Positions 49,393 through 61,622 of a DNA stretch of 64,000 nt are shown piece after piece; within the stretch, counting starts at the first letter, position 1, and each line of letters opens with the position of its first letter. The notes under the pieces are model-generated. The model had not been told where the DNA came from, did no database searches, and was given only the letters and a program-made list of their open reading frames with translations. The translations under genes were made by a program, and so were the position numbers. The stretch is from positions 6,927,861 through 6,991,860 of the forward strand of contig NC_135564.1 in the NCBI RefSeq assembly GCF_964340395.1. The letters run 5' to 3'. The DNA comes from Glandiceps talaboti. Taxonomy: Eukaryota; Hemichordata; Enteropneusta; Spengelidae.

Positions 49393-50976
49393 CATACCTT
49401 GTACATGTACCTTGTGAACAGCTAGTCTTAAAGTAAAGTGACACAACACTTGAACATTTGCCGTTATCGTTTATACCATTTTCAGTTAAATTCAACAAAA
49501 TAAATGAGCAAATATCAGAGCACACTGTATACACATGATACATGTTTTTAAATAGCGGTCAAATATTATCAAAATTAAACCTTTCAAAAATACAAAATGG
49601 CTGATACTGTGTTAACTCTTTGGGAAAATAAAAAATTGTGAATTTCCATGAAAATGAAAATGAATATGCATGTGTATCAATGATGATGAATGCCCAAACT
49701 TCTTTTTTGATTTCAAAAGGACCAGGAAGAAGCTTTTAATTTGAATAACTGTGATTTGTAGGAAGATTGGTCTCTTAGGTACACTCTACCTTCCCTATAA
49801 ATATAACTGATACTTTCAGTAGCATCATGTGTACCGGTACTTTCAGTTTCAGTGCAAGGTTTCAATTACACTGACCACATGACGAAAGTAACTAGTTTGG
49901 TTGTGTGCAAACACTAGGGTTAAACGCTTATTTGACTGTCTACTAATGATGTCTGAGCAGGTGCAGGGTAACAACATTGATGGCATTTGACAGTCAATCA
50001 GGCATAGATGCCAGTAGTATCCCCTCATTCAAAGCTTGTTATTGCTGCTTACTGTTCCAGAAAAAATAATTGTATATTGAGGAGGGAGGGAAAGGGGACA
50101 TTGTTGGAAAATATACACCTATATGTTGTGTATCTCACAGCTATAGTAGAAAGTGTGTGAGATACATTGAAATTGGGATGTGATAATCCTTGCATGTATG
50201 TCTAGTTTAGTTGAATGAAATATCAGTAAGCTAAGGGGCCTTGTCAATTAGTCTCTGACAACATTGTGTCATGAGTATTTTCTGGCTGAATGGAGGAACG
50301 TACATTGTATGATGGAATGATATAATTATGTCTTGAGTATGCCAAATAAATGTTGACATTTTATGTGTAAGTGCACAGTTTTTGTGTGACACAACTGATT
50401 GTATAGAGTCATTGAATGTTAAAATATGAAGAGAAAGCATGTCATTTTAATAATGCACATATTGCACCTGTGTAACTAATATCTATATATGACTGTGTTG
50501 CATGTGTGCAAAAGTTCTCACATATATATCATTCAAGAATTGTAATGTTACCAGAATTTTTTATCAGTGTAAAGTGAAATTTGATGAATTAAAAAAAAAA
50601 AATTTAATGTGTTATAAAATAATGTAATGATGGAATCTGGTCAATAGAACGTTAGAAATTGAGTTCGTTTTATCTTTTCACCAACAAAAGTAGTACAATG
50701 TCTTATTACCTTAATGTCATTATGTCATATCTCAAGAGTCCCCTTATGTGGCCTCTCTTAAATCATATTGTGATTACCATGGTGAAACTAACTGTAAAGG
50801 CTGATAATATTAAATTATTATTAATGTACCGTAAAAATAGCTACTATGACTATATTTCTGAATTATTTACGTAATGTAATTATCAAAATAAATCATTTAA
50901 TTTTTGATCATAATGCATGTTTACTGGCATGAAGCTTTAAAACCTCAGGTAGACAGTTGATATGTTATTTGTTTGC
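49391..50976. other. intron sequence, nothing recognised
   Basis: AT-rich and unremarkable. Confidence 0.5.
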
Positions 50977-50979
50977 TGT

Positions 50980-51046
<67 letters not shown>
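50977..51046. repeat. (TG)n microsatellite
   Basis: About 33 TG units with two TTTG variants. Confidence 0.97.
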
Positions 51047-51048
<2 letters not shown>

Positions 51049-51167
51049 TGTCTTTGTTTGTTTGTTTTTTTGTTTTTTTGTAAAGATGAACTATAAAGAA
51101 ACGAAACGAAATATACATGTTCTTAGATATTCCGTGTTTTGATATACTCAAATGTACAATGTATGTC

Positions 51168-51294
<127 letters not shown>

Positions 51295-51374
51295 AGTATA
51301 GTAACACTAAGCTGTTAGATTGTACATCAAAGCCTTCTACTGTTTGAATCCTGTGTACCCAAGTGAGTGTTATG

Positions 51375-51583
51375 TTATCAGTGCCATCATAGGGATTAAA
51401 ATGGGATCATTGATTTGTACAAGATCAACTATTTCTATAGCTCTGCGCCAGACATGTTTCATACACAAATTTAATCCTAAATTGGACAGGGGCTAATCCC
51501 ACAGTCTTGGATTAGTAGGACAATCTTATCAGTGGAGCCATGAGGATTTAAATGGGTTCATTATTTTTGCTCTGAACCAACTG
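51375..51583. repeat. tandem pair of TTATCAGTG--GCCAT units, 150-bp period
   Basis: TTATCAGTGCCATCATAGGG at 51375 and CTTATCAGTGGAGCCATGAG at 51525, each followed by ATT-AAATGGG-TCATT. The second form also occurs at about 38797, so the unit is dispersed. Confidence 0.6.
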
Positions 51584-51635
51584 ATTATATATCAGTATCA
51601 TAGCCTGACAAGACTGAAGTATTATTGAGTAGACA

Positions 51636-51732
51636 GTTGTTACTGTTGAACAGCGCCCTCTAACACTGAGTGTACTTTATTAGTTACTTTTGTTTTTCGT
51701 CATGTATGTAGAATATTGTCACAAACACAAAT
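51636..51732 (+). repeat. dispersed repeat, copy 1 of a 940-bp-spaced pair
   Basis: From GTTGTTACTGTTGAACAGCG through TACTTTATTAGTTACTTTTG to the CACAAACACAAA end; nearly identical to 52576-52679 in the same direction. Confidence 0.85.
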
Positions 51733-52575
51733 TTTACCCAAATTTTCATCCTAATCTGGCCGTACCTTTTAATTTAAAACTAAGCAGCCTTTTTCTGAAG
51801 TATGTAATTCATTTGTTGAAAATTAACAATAAAAACTTGCTTGGATGCTGTTTTCATGATAGTCAAACTGAATCTTGCTATACATTCCCTGCCTAGTTCA
51901 AAGGTCAGCTCAGGTCATTGTAGAGGATCTCCATTTCACGGCTATAAGTGACAATTTACTACCATTACTGCATTGTTGAAATGTTTTCTTGTTTTGTGTT
52001 GATAGACTGGACTTGATTTATATACTAGAAGATGCTAGCCTCTCGTGTTTGGTATTAAATGGCAGATGACAAGTACATAACATAAAAATGAGTCAGTTAC
52101 TCTTGTCACATCAGTTTAAATAAATTTATTGTAAATTTTGAATAGACCTAGGGAGGCAATACCATGTAAATTAACTCCTCTGTCTGCTATCAGTTCTAAA
52201 ATTCCTACTATAGGAAAATGAGTTAATGAACAGCGCCCTCAGTGATGAGTGACAGTTTATGAAACAATTTGTACTCTTGTTTTAATCACCTTGAAATTGT
52301 TAATAATTATTTACTTTTTGCAAGAGGGTTCCTGGAGTGATTAGAACTTTCTGAACCAGATAGAATATGAGGATATGAGAATAGCTGTAAAGATGTCATT
52401 GAGTTGAATCAGATTGGTAGTGTACATAAAGCCTTGTACTTTAAGATTCTCAGAAGCTGAAAGCTTTCAACTACAAACTATCAGCCTTGTTCGTGCTATG
52501 ATAATCTCATTGTTTACAGCCATAATTATGATCATTTTGAAAGCATCATTGAGTGGCCAGAACTTGGTAGGGGTA

Positions 52576-52679
52576 GATGTTACTGTTGAACAGCGCCCTC
52601 TAACACCGAGTGTACTTTATTAGTTACTTTTGTTTTTCATCATGTGTGTAGAATATAGTGTTAATTTCACGAACACAAA
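52576..52679 (+). repeat. dispersed repeat, copy 2
   Basis: About 95% identical to 51636-51732 with a short insertion (GTTAATTT) near its end. Shares the CAGCGCCCTC motif found at several other sites in the window. Confidence 0.85.
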
Positions 52680-53130
52680 CTGCAGGTAGCATGAATAAGT
52701 ATGATTTATTTTTGTTAAAGCAGTAAGTAGGAAAATTGATAGGAGCTTCCCAAGGGTATTCTATCAGGGTTCTCTGACGAAGTGTGATGAACCTACATGT
52801 ACACTTATATATTGTATGTATGAATAATACTCCTATTTCTTGTTTGTACAACTTGAATTGTGAGATCAATGTGTATAATTTATGTAGACATATAGGGACT
52901 GTGATGATATATAGAGAAATGTGTGAGAAGGTAGTCAATTGCTTTCCATGCAATCAACTAGTAAGTACAGTTTTTTTGTATCTACATCATATGACTATTT
53001 CTAACATAGATAAAGGTATTGGAAGTCCACATTGTACATTTCACAAAGTCTGAGTGTCAGTCTCTTTCCATGCAAACACCTTAGTACTAATTGTAAGTAA
53101 TATCTGCTGTCAAAAGATCCATTCTCCATG

Positions 53131-53263
53131 TTGTTGGCCCCCTTACTCAACCTTCTGTTTAAGGACACTGCACTGCTGTATGTCATTTATTCTCTGTAAA
53201 TTGTTGGCCCCTTACCCAACTCTTGTGTTTGAGGACACTACACAGCATTCCTATGTCATTTAT
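53131..53263. repeat. two tandem units of about 70 bp
   Basis: Each reads TTGTTGGCCCC-TTAC-CAAC, GT-T-AGGACACT-CAC, then TATGTCATTTAT. Confidence 0.85.
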
Positions 53264-53782
53264 ATTCAATACATCTAACACATAATGCATAGCATTCAGA
53301 TGTCTTCCCAGTATGTAAAAGGGTCAGCTTGTAGAACAGACGCAGTACTGTATTTGTAATACTTCACTTCTAAAACCTATCAAGTTCATGTCCCACTTTA
53401 TTAGCTCACTGTCAGATGTCTAATTCACAGACAATCCTTAGAACCATACTCATTATTCACTTCCGAAGTCAACATTATTGTTTCTAAGGGGATTAAGTCC
53501 TCTCTGTCTGTATCCTATTGTCAACTGTCCAAGTACTTTTTAGTCATTTCTGGCTTCAGCACATGTTTTACATAATTGATCTCATCCACGGCTTTGAGGG
53601 GCTCCAACAATAGATGCTATTTTCAGGGGCTCAGACTGTGAACAACTGCTCACTTATAACAAAAGAGTCACAAACAAGTAAAGAGAAAAGGCCGCTCTGT
53701 ATCGCCACTAGTCGTTCGTCGTTAACAAGCGGAAACATCTTACATACATGCGACGTACCATGTTGTGTGCTGGAATTTTACA

Positions 53783-53807
53783 ATGACTGCGATTAACACA
53801 GATACAG
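53783..53807 (+). CDS. candidate alternative first coding exon (hypothetical)
   Basis: ATG at 53783 encodes MTAINTDT and then meets ACAG|GTAAGG, a near-consensus donor, in phase 1, the same phase as the AGAP exon at 8249. An in-frame TAA lies upstream at 53723, so the ATG would be the first in its frame. The 100 bases before it are CpG-richer than the neighbourhood (CGTTCGTCGTTAACAAGCGG). It could be a second promoter and start of AGAP. No transcript evidence; a chance donor is quite possible. Confidence 0.25.
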
Positions 53808-55868
53808 GTAAGGTGACCGTTAGCATGGTTTCATGAGTGATAGTATTGCTAGAATGCATAAAGCTGGGATTTTAATTGGTTTGTGTCCAGGCATTATGAT
53901 GCTCAATACCTTACCTAGAGAAGGTACCCATGGTAAAATATTAACCACAAAACTCAGTCAGTCAGACAACCTGGTCTTTGAACTCAGTTGCTGGGTCGTT
54001 CATCAAACTCGGCCTCGGTGCATATCAGATCGCTGTGATAGCAACATTAATACTAATATACCTTTGTGAGTCCATGACATGTTAACACCAGACGTTGTTA
54101 GTCGTTAAGCTAGAGGACCGAGGTAAGCAATTTTACTTTGAGCCATGACAAGCCAGGGTTTATTGATCAATGGATCAACAGCTGAGTTCTTTTCAAGACT
54201 TCTCAAATAGAGACCATGATCTGATACAAGGGCATAAGAACTACACTATTAACCTGGACTTAAGCAGACATATATTACAAAGCCTACAATGTGTAAATCA
54301 GCTTAAAAAATAATGTCCAGTTTTGCAAACTGTGCATTGTAACGATGAGAGATAGGAGGCGATCTAAGTTGAGGTCAAATTTACCCAACAGTTTACTGTA
54401 TATATATACATATACCTGTGTCGAAGGGATATCTGAAAAATCTAAGAGAAATTTTACCAACTATTTCTAACATAGAAAGACATACATGTAGTAGTATGCC
54501 TGTTTGAAATCATATGTCAGTGTGCCTGTATGGTATTCTTACAGACTCTGGATTCAAACAAATGTTAGCAGCTGTGCATACAAGCCTGTCACTATTGTGT
54601 TCTTCAACAAAGTTTTGGTTTCACGCTTTTTTTTTTTATCCCAAAATGAAATCGCACAACATATTTATGTTCTAATGTAATAAAATGATTCAGCATTTCT
54701 TTAAAGTTGTCATATAAGTAAATACACAAATGATGTATACTTTGTACTCTGGGTTAGTTACAGCATGCAGAGCTTGTCAGTTGTGTTTATTGATGGCAAA
54801 ACATCAACAGACTGTCATAAACACAATCATATTACATAGTGAAAATTGACAAGATGTAGCATTCCTGTCAGATTACGCCATGTCTATTTTAAAAACATTG
54901 ATATCATAGTGGTTTAGTGCATTGTGTATAATGTACTTCAACATGTTGGTTTTGTTGAAAGGTGATAAATACTTCTTGCAATCGACATCAACAGCTCAGC
55001 TGTTATTGTTTATCTGGTATTTTTTTCAAAGCATGATATGAATGGTCAGGTAACAGAAGGTACTGGTAATAGCATATATCAGAAAGTAGTAATGACAGTG
55101 ATGTGAGATATCAGGAGTTTGAAGCTGTTGACATTGTGTGGTCTTTGTTAGGTGATTGATAGTGGTTGTACAACTTACAGTTAAGAAAAACTTTTGTGCA
55201 AAATCTGGTCAGTTAAATATAGTCAAATAGAGTGGGATGGGTGATCTAGGATAAATATCTTGATGGGACCCATGAGTTATGTATTACAATTTGTATTTTC
55301 AATGTTATCATTTTAGTGTTCATCTTATTTCATTAGTACCTTTAGGAAAGTGTCCACCCACGAGTCTTAGTGTCTCACTTTTGCACGTGTATGCTTACTT
55401 ATGCTGTACCAAGGTTGTTCTTTGTACAAGTACCTAAGTACCTATCACAAGGTCAGAAACTGTTAACAATTTATTCACTGACAATAAATGGTATTAAGGT
55501 ATAGAATGGGTGTAATTATACAGTAACTGGCTAACTGATTAGAATTAGATACAGCCCTTACACTGATATTGGCTATCGAGGTCACTGTATTTGGTAATTG
55601 ACTGGTTTTACTATTGAAATGGACATCAGCTAAAGTTAGGTAGTTGGTCGCCTATAGACAAAAGTGATCACAAATCTGTTATTTGAGAGTATATATAATA
55701 AATGAATAACTATGTGTCTATTTCACATAAGTTGAATAGCTCATCTGATTCTAAAACTAACTGGTTCTCATCTTGTGGTCACGAGTTTACTCAAAATGAC
55801 CAGCTGTTGGTGCATTTTCAAGAAAGAAGTTGTTGGAAAAAGCATTGTTTGTTTTGCCTAAAAGCAGG
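53808..55868. other. intron sequence, nothing recognised
   Basis: AT-rich; slightly higher GC up to about 54130. A reading frame at 53833-54069 has no recognisable motif. Confidence 0.45.
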
Positions 55869-55871
55869 TAT

Positions 55872-55873
55872 GC

Positions 55874-55942
<69 letters not shown>

Positions 55943-55975
55943 CAGATACATTTGTATAGACAGACAGACAGATCC

Positions 55976-56018
<43 letters not shown>

Positions 56019-56040
56019 GACAGCCAGCCAGCCAGCCAGA
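55872..56040. repeat. (CAGA)n microsatellite with CAGC end
   Basis: Two CAGA blocks (17 and about 15 units) parted by CACAGATACATTTGTATA, closing with CAGC units. Confidence 0.97.
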
Positions 56041-56505
56041 CTTGTATACATAGATCTCTACTTAGATAAATGTACAAATGTGTATGCATTATGTACTATA
56101 ATGTATGATATGCAGATATCATAGACCCTCCACTGCATATACACATACATATTGTAATACGATATGATATATACTCACATATATATGCATACGTATAGAC
56201 AGTTAGACAGACTTTGGCATATATACAGAATACATGCTCATACTAGTCATAGCATACATACATGTGACAGTGTACTGTTACTTACAAGTTGTAGCCCTAG
56301 GCTATAGGCAGACATAGTGTACAGATATATCAGCTGTTTATTGTGGCAACATTGATTACATGTTATAATCAATATAAACAATTATCGTCTATTGTTGAGT
56401 TTTCAATCAATTGAAAGAGACTATACTATACTATAGATAATGGTTATAGTAAGCTGTGATGTCATCATTTTTACCCAGTACAGTTATTTTGTTTAACACA
56501 GGTGT

Positions 56506-56688
<183 letters not shown>

Positions 56689-57387
56689 TTCCCTCTCTTT
56701 CTCCATTGTTTTATGTCAAGGGCACATTAATTGGATGAGACTTGAAAATATTGACAAAGTACATGAATTTGACATTGGTTGTATATCATATGTATATGAA
56801 GTTGACATCAATGTCAGTCTGTGTTGACCTACATCTTTGTAACATATACTATAATTAACACACCAATTGACCTTAGTACCACTAATGTATTCACAATTGT
56901 ATCAAGGTAATCCATCAAAAATCTCCCCTATTATGTGGCATGATACCTGGCCCTGCCCACGTCATGTAGTAAAGTACTGACCCTGGATGTACACCCATTA
57001 ACACTGTACTTTGCATGGCCTTTCATGCAGATCCTTACTCAGGTTAGTACTTCTGTGTCGTCTAGAGGTATGTTGTGTACACATCTGTAGAATTTCATTA
57101 GTTGTATGTATGAATGAAGAATGTACACTTGTTAGTTGTATACTGTTTTAATTTATTAGATCCCAAATGATTTATATGTGATACATTTATGTGTAGGGTA
57201 GGGTATGGTAGGTGCAATTCTTGTCCAAGTAATTGTTTTTTTGGTGTTTTGTGCACTATCACTGTTTCACCTGTATCACGTGTATGGGTGATGTTAATAA
57301 TCACATACAAACAATGGCATTTCAAAAGATCACTTAAAAACAATGGTATCACTGGACCTAAGATAGTAACTATGTAACACACCATAC

Positions 57388-57483
57388 GTGTACACACACA
57401 GGCACTCGAATCAGTCTGTATGATTTTTAAAAAAAATGTATGGTAAAAATCATACAGATTGATTCAAGTGCCTGTGTGTACAC
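57388..57483. repeat. near-perfect hairpin with about 40-bp arms
   Basis: GTGTACACACACAGGCACTC at 57388 runs through GAATCAGTCTGTATGATTTT and, after a loop of about 15 A-rich bases, its inverted copy ends at 57483. Differences are two substitutions and one CA length change. Solo foldback MITE or a structured RNA precursor are possible readings. Confidence 0.85.
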
Positions 57484-57780
57484 AATGATTTTACTAAGGT
57501 CAGTGAAAGCCTGGAAACAGAAAAGGGGGAAATTTTTAGTAATACTTGCATACATGTATGAACTCACTGAGGTCAGAGGAAGCCCTGTAACAGAAATTTA
57601 GTACATTTGCATATGAACTCACATATGATGACTTTGATGGGTAACCAATTATAACATGACTTGGGAACATGGAGGGGGGCGAGAGTGGGTAGGTAGATTT
57701 TACCTACTCACTGCCCTTAACAAGATCACTGGTAAATCTACACAAGTGTGTTTGAAGGAAAGAAAGCATTAATACGTTCA

Positions 57781-58245
57781 GGGACAGTCGCACAATGTCA
57801 CACAAGCTCAATAAGCAAACTTCATTCGTTTAGGGGAGGGGGAGGGGGAGGGAGGGGGTCTGGCGTCAGTGCGATTGCTGAACTTCATTTTCACACTTCT
57901 AACCAAATTTAGAAAACTTTCACTCCTTCAATGATAACAGCTTCTATATTTACTACTGAGATATTGATAAGTTGATAAAAATTTACTTCTAATGTGAGAT
58001 ACAGTGCTGGGTTTCCCGTAGTATTTTGGTGTTATTTCTCAGTAAACAGGTTCATAAGGTTGGAACTTCCTGTTTACTATCATGCATTAACATTGCATTG
58101 GTGTGACCACTATAGTTTTCATCATAGTTTACATCATATATAAAAATGTCAATGTCGTACTTGTGAACATTCATTTAGGGGAGGGAGGAGGGGATTTTGT
58201 CCTAAACGAATGATGTTTGTTTGTTTGCGACATTCTGTGATGGTT
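57781..58245 (-). mobile_element. foldback MITE, copy 2
   Basis: Begins GGGACAGTCGCACAATGTCA as copy 1 (29271) does, but its inside (GAACTTCATTTTCACAC, AATGATAACAGCTT, ATTGATAAGTTGATA, CCACTATAGTTTTCATCAT) matches the reverse complement of copy 1, so the element is inverted relative to it. G-rich expansions (GGGGAGGGGGA) sit inside both ends. The right end is decayed. Confidence 0.75.
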
Positions 58246-58576
58246 ACTTTTCTGTATATCATAATAGAATTCATAATACTGTTTATTGAGTGTTCAGTAT
58301 TTATTCATAATTAGCTATAGGCACAACTCACCTGTCATTTATTCATTATGTGTAACTGACAAAATGTGAGTTCTGCCTGCAGCTAACAGTCATTAAGTAT
58401 GCTTCAGTTAATTACTATATATATTAATATAAATAAATTGTCGTATTTCAGTTTCTAACTTTAATGAAAAACTGTCAAGTTCTGTGAAGTGTCCCATCCA
58501 TAGCATATGGATGGTTTAAGGGGCAGATGTAACAAAACAAGTAAACTGGTGAAATGTATGATGTTAAAAAGTTGAT

Positions 58577-58896
58577 TTATGGTGAAATGTACACAGTCTA
58601 TCAAAACTTACCTTATGGTATGTGTATCTAGAGTGGGAGAAAATGTGATGAAAATGACAAGTTACGTGTAATACTGTATATATCAAAACATGTGTGATGG
58701 TGAAATTTATACAATTTATCAAAGAAATGTACGCAATTATAATAAGTTGCCTAATGATGAAATGTACACAATGAATGAAAAATTAATCAATATTGAAATG
58801 TACACAATGAATGAAAAATTACTTAATAGTGAAATGTACACAATGAATGAAAAATTACTTAACATTGAAATGTACACAATGTATGAACAATTGGGT
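58577..58896. repeat. 36-bp tandem repeat, four clear and about three degenerate units
   Basis: GAAATGTACACAATGAATGA followed by AAAATTACTTAATAGT. Since 36 is twelve codons, a frame stays open (MYTMNEKLLNSE repeated); no start context or other evidence for a protein. Confidence 0.9.
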
Positions 58897-60609
58897 ATTG
58901 TTTAAATACAGCTAATCTATTAGAATTTGTCATAGAAACCAATATGTAAATTTATATTAAGGAATAGATTGATTTAAAAATATCAAATTATCATATATTA
59001 AAGATGTAAAATCAGGCAAGTCATCAATATGTTTGTATTTCTGGTATGAATATACTGACAGTCCAACTAAAAACATGATACCTGTAGGATTGTGCATGGG
59101 ACTCAAACTGATTAAAATTCCTAGCTATACATATTAAATTCTACATACAATACAAGGAAATAATGTACAAACATAGAATATTTGCCAAGGATTGTGTCAG
59201 TGTCGGTCAAGAATGGCATTTCCTGCTAGACTAGTTTACCTTTAAAGAAAACGCGGATCCATGAAAGTAAGAAATAATAATTTGGAAAATTTTCTGAAAA
59301 GGCCCAAACATTATTGTTTGAAGCCTGTTGTGTGTATTTCCTGCCTGTGGATGACCCCAGGGGACCTTTGCTGTGAAGAAGGGAGGAGTCTGTTGTTTGT
59401 GAGAGAATCTGTGAAAGGAAAGTGTTGTATGGTTTTTCACGACGTGTAGTGGTAATGTCAATGAGAGAATACTAAATGCAATAGAACGTGAGTAGAGAAT
59501 AACAGAAAGGAAGTGTAGATGTCAGGTTTGGGCCACAGTCTACAGAATTGGCAATTGTGGGTAGTTGTCATATTACACACCTCAGTAGAACTGACTCGGC
59601 TGATTGGCTGTTACATGTTTCATTGTAGTTCTCACTTTCACCATATGTAAGGCACACAGTAGTCTACTTCGTATATGTACTAAAGTGTACTGAAGGCACA
59701 AGTTTACTTCTTACATGTACCAAGGTGTTGAGAAGACACAACTTCAAGGAATTTTTTTGACAATTTTCTGTTGAAGTCTTAGAGTAGTTGACATTCTACA
59801 CATTTGTATATGTGTTGAGGTATTACCATGAAGCCAAAGTTTAGTGGTAAGTGGACATATATATGATATCTCGTTATCAGGTTTCATAATTTTTTGTGTT
59901 TATGAAGTTACAGCTACATATGTTCTTTTCTCTGACGTCTGAGTATGTTTTGCTGCTCAGCTTATTGTGTAATTTTCATACTTGTTTTTTAAAAGGCAAT
60001 GTACAGTCTGTATGTTTCATACTCTATATGATGTGTGTTTGTAAGTAGTGAACTTATGCTAAGTTACCAGACAACAAGTGTGGACTGTTCAAATGTCTGA
60101 AAATAGAAAAAAGAAACTCAGTGTAATACAACTGCAAGATACATGTATGTAGTAAGTGGCCCCATGTCCCTTCTCACTATTGTGTGGTCCTGCAATAGCG
60201 GGAATTGGTGGTGAAAGGGTTAAAGTGAAAACCTTTGACTGATATATCACCTATGATAGATTGACACACTTTTCAGTGTGATATTATTTTAATATCCCAT
60301 CCATAAATCATAAACAATGAATAAGTAGGTCAAGGTTATCTCAACGTCATGTAGAGATGACGCTATAAATGTACAGTTCTCTAGGACTTTTTGTTTTCAG
60401 TTTATTTTATATTTTACAGTTAGAGTTTTCATCTTTTTGACAACATATCTTTAAATTCTCAAAGTAGAACTACAAATTTTGCTTCACAGCATTCAAAATT
60501 TTATTTTATTTTTCTAAAATGGAAGCTATCGTCAGCCTGCTATCTTTCAATTTCCCTGTACTAAAGACAACACTGAAAAATTCCAGTCATCAAATGTAAA
60601 GGATTATTA
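58897..60609. other. intron sequence, nothing recognised
   Basis: AT-rich. A small repeated TGTAC-AA-GTGT---GA-G-CACAA unit at about 59677 and 59717. No exon support. Confidence 0.45.
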
Positions 60610-61619
60610 GGCCAAAAAAAAAAATATGTCTGGTTCTGGTCAGCGCGCGCGTGCCCTGAATACCCCCGCGTCGATCCTTTTTTTTCCGATAATTTTTGCT
60701 TTCCCGTTCCTTATTTACAATTCCCCGTCGATCAACACTGTATGCAAGGCTAGCGGAAAAAAATTAACTCGTGTGATGGCGCACTTCTATTTGGTAACGG
60801 GTACCCTTTTCTTCTAGTACTGTTGCATACCCATAATCCCCCGTACGATATGTGTACGTAATATGTACGATGAGCGTGGTTGATGGGAATCACGGGAAAT
60901 AGTGTGTTCACTGTGCTAGGTGGTAAACCGCTCACATGTTTCGAAAATGTCAGAAGTTTGAGTACGTCGTGAGCAATCGAAATGTTGATATCAATTCAGC
61001 TGACTTTCGAGGTGTTCTTAGTTCTGGTGATCGTTTCGTTCTGCCTTCTGAATACAAAGATTTTCCTGTAGCGTAAGCAGTTAGCTCTGGATGTATGCGC
61101 TACGATGTTCGACACGTCTTTCCATCTGCGATGAGTTGGAAAGACGTGTCAAACATCGTACCGTATACAGACTGCGTATCAGACTGATGATGGACGGTGC
61201 TCGAAAGAAAACACTGCCTCCTCTACGTCCGTTGGACAGACCTATTTCTCGTTATTTAACGTTGCAAGTTGCACAATGACATTATACAGTGGTTGCAAGG
61301 CAAGACTCATTATCTTGGATGGGATTATAACTGCAAATCGGGATTATAACTGCAAATCACTGGGCGATAAGATAAATTTGTAAATGTGACTAGTGATGCC
61401 CTGATGGATGATTGATCCGCATCGTATAAAACTTGCCATACAACAGTGCCAACTTCCAGAGTTGTATGACATCTTCCGAGAGCATGTAAAGTGTCAAAAA
61501 TGTGTATTTACTAATTTGCCAAAAAAAAAAAAATTAGGAAAAAAAAAAAAAACGCGCGTCGTCGCACCACTTTAGAAAGTTTACCCTGACCAGAACCAGA
61601 TTTTTATTTTTTTTTGGCC
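60610..61619. mobile_element. Harbinger-like DNA transposon, non-autonomous, 1.0 kb
   Basis: Terminal inverted repeats: GGCC, A-run, then CTGGTTCTGGTCAG at the left (60610) and CTGACCAGAACCAG, T-run, GGCC at the right (61619). It is flanked by TTA at 60607-60609 and 61620-61622, the 3-bp TWA-type duplication of PIF/Harbinger elements. The inside is CpG-richer than the host intron and holds a 24-bp-arm hairpin (61101-61160) and a 19-bp direct duplication (61321-61358). Short frames (for example 61091-61279) show no transposase motif, so it is non-autonomous or decayed. The clean duplication suggests a fairly recent insertion. Confidence 0.8.
61101..61160. repeat. 24-bp-arm hairpin inside the Harbinger-like element
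   Basis: TACGATGTTCGACACGTCTT plus TCCA pairs with TGGAAAGACGTGTCAAACAT plus CGTA, one mismatch, 12-base loop. Confidence 0.9.
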
Positions 61620-61622
61620 TTA

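Noticed and set aside
53833-54069. 78-codon frame after the candidate alternative exon
   Set aside because: Not in a frame continued from the candidate exon and without recognisable motif; likely chance in slightly GC-richer DNA.
61091-61279. Possible transposase fragment inside the 1.0-kb element
   Set aside because: Translation covers the 24-bp hairpin and shows no transposase motif; the element looks non-coding.
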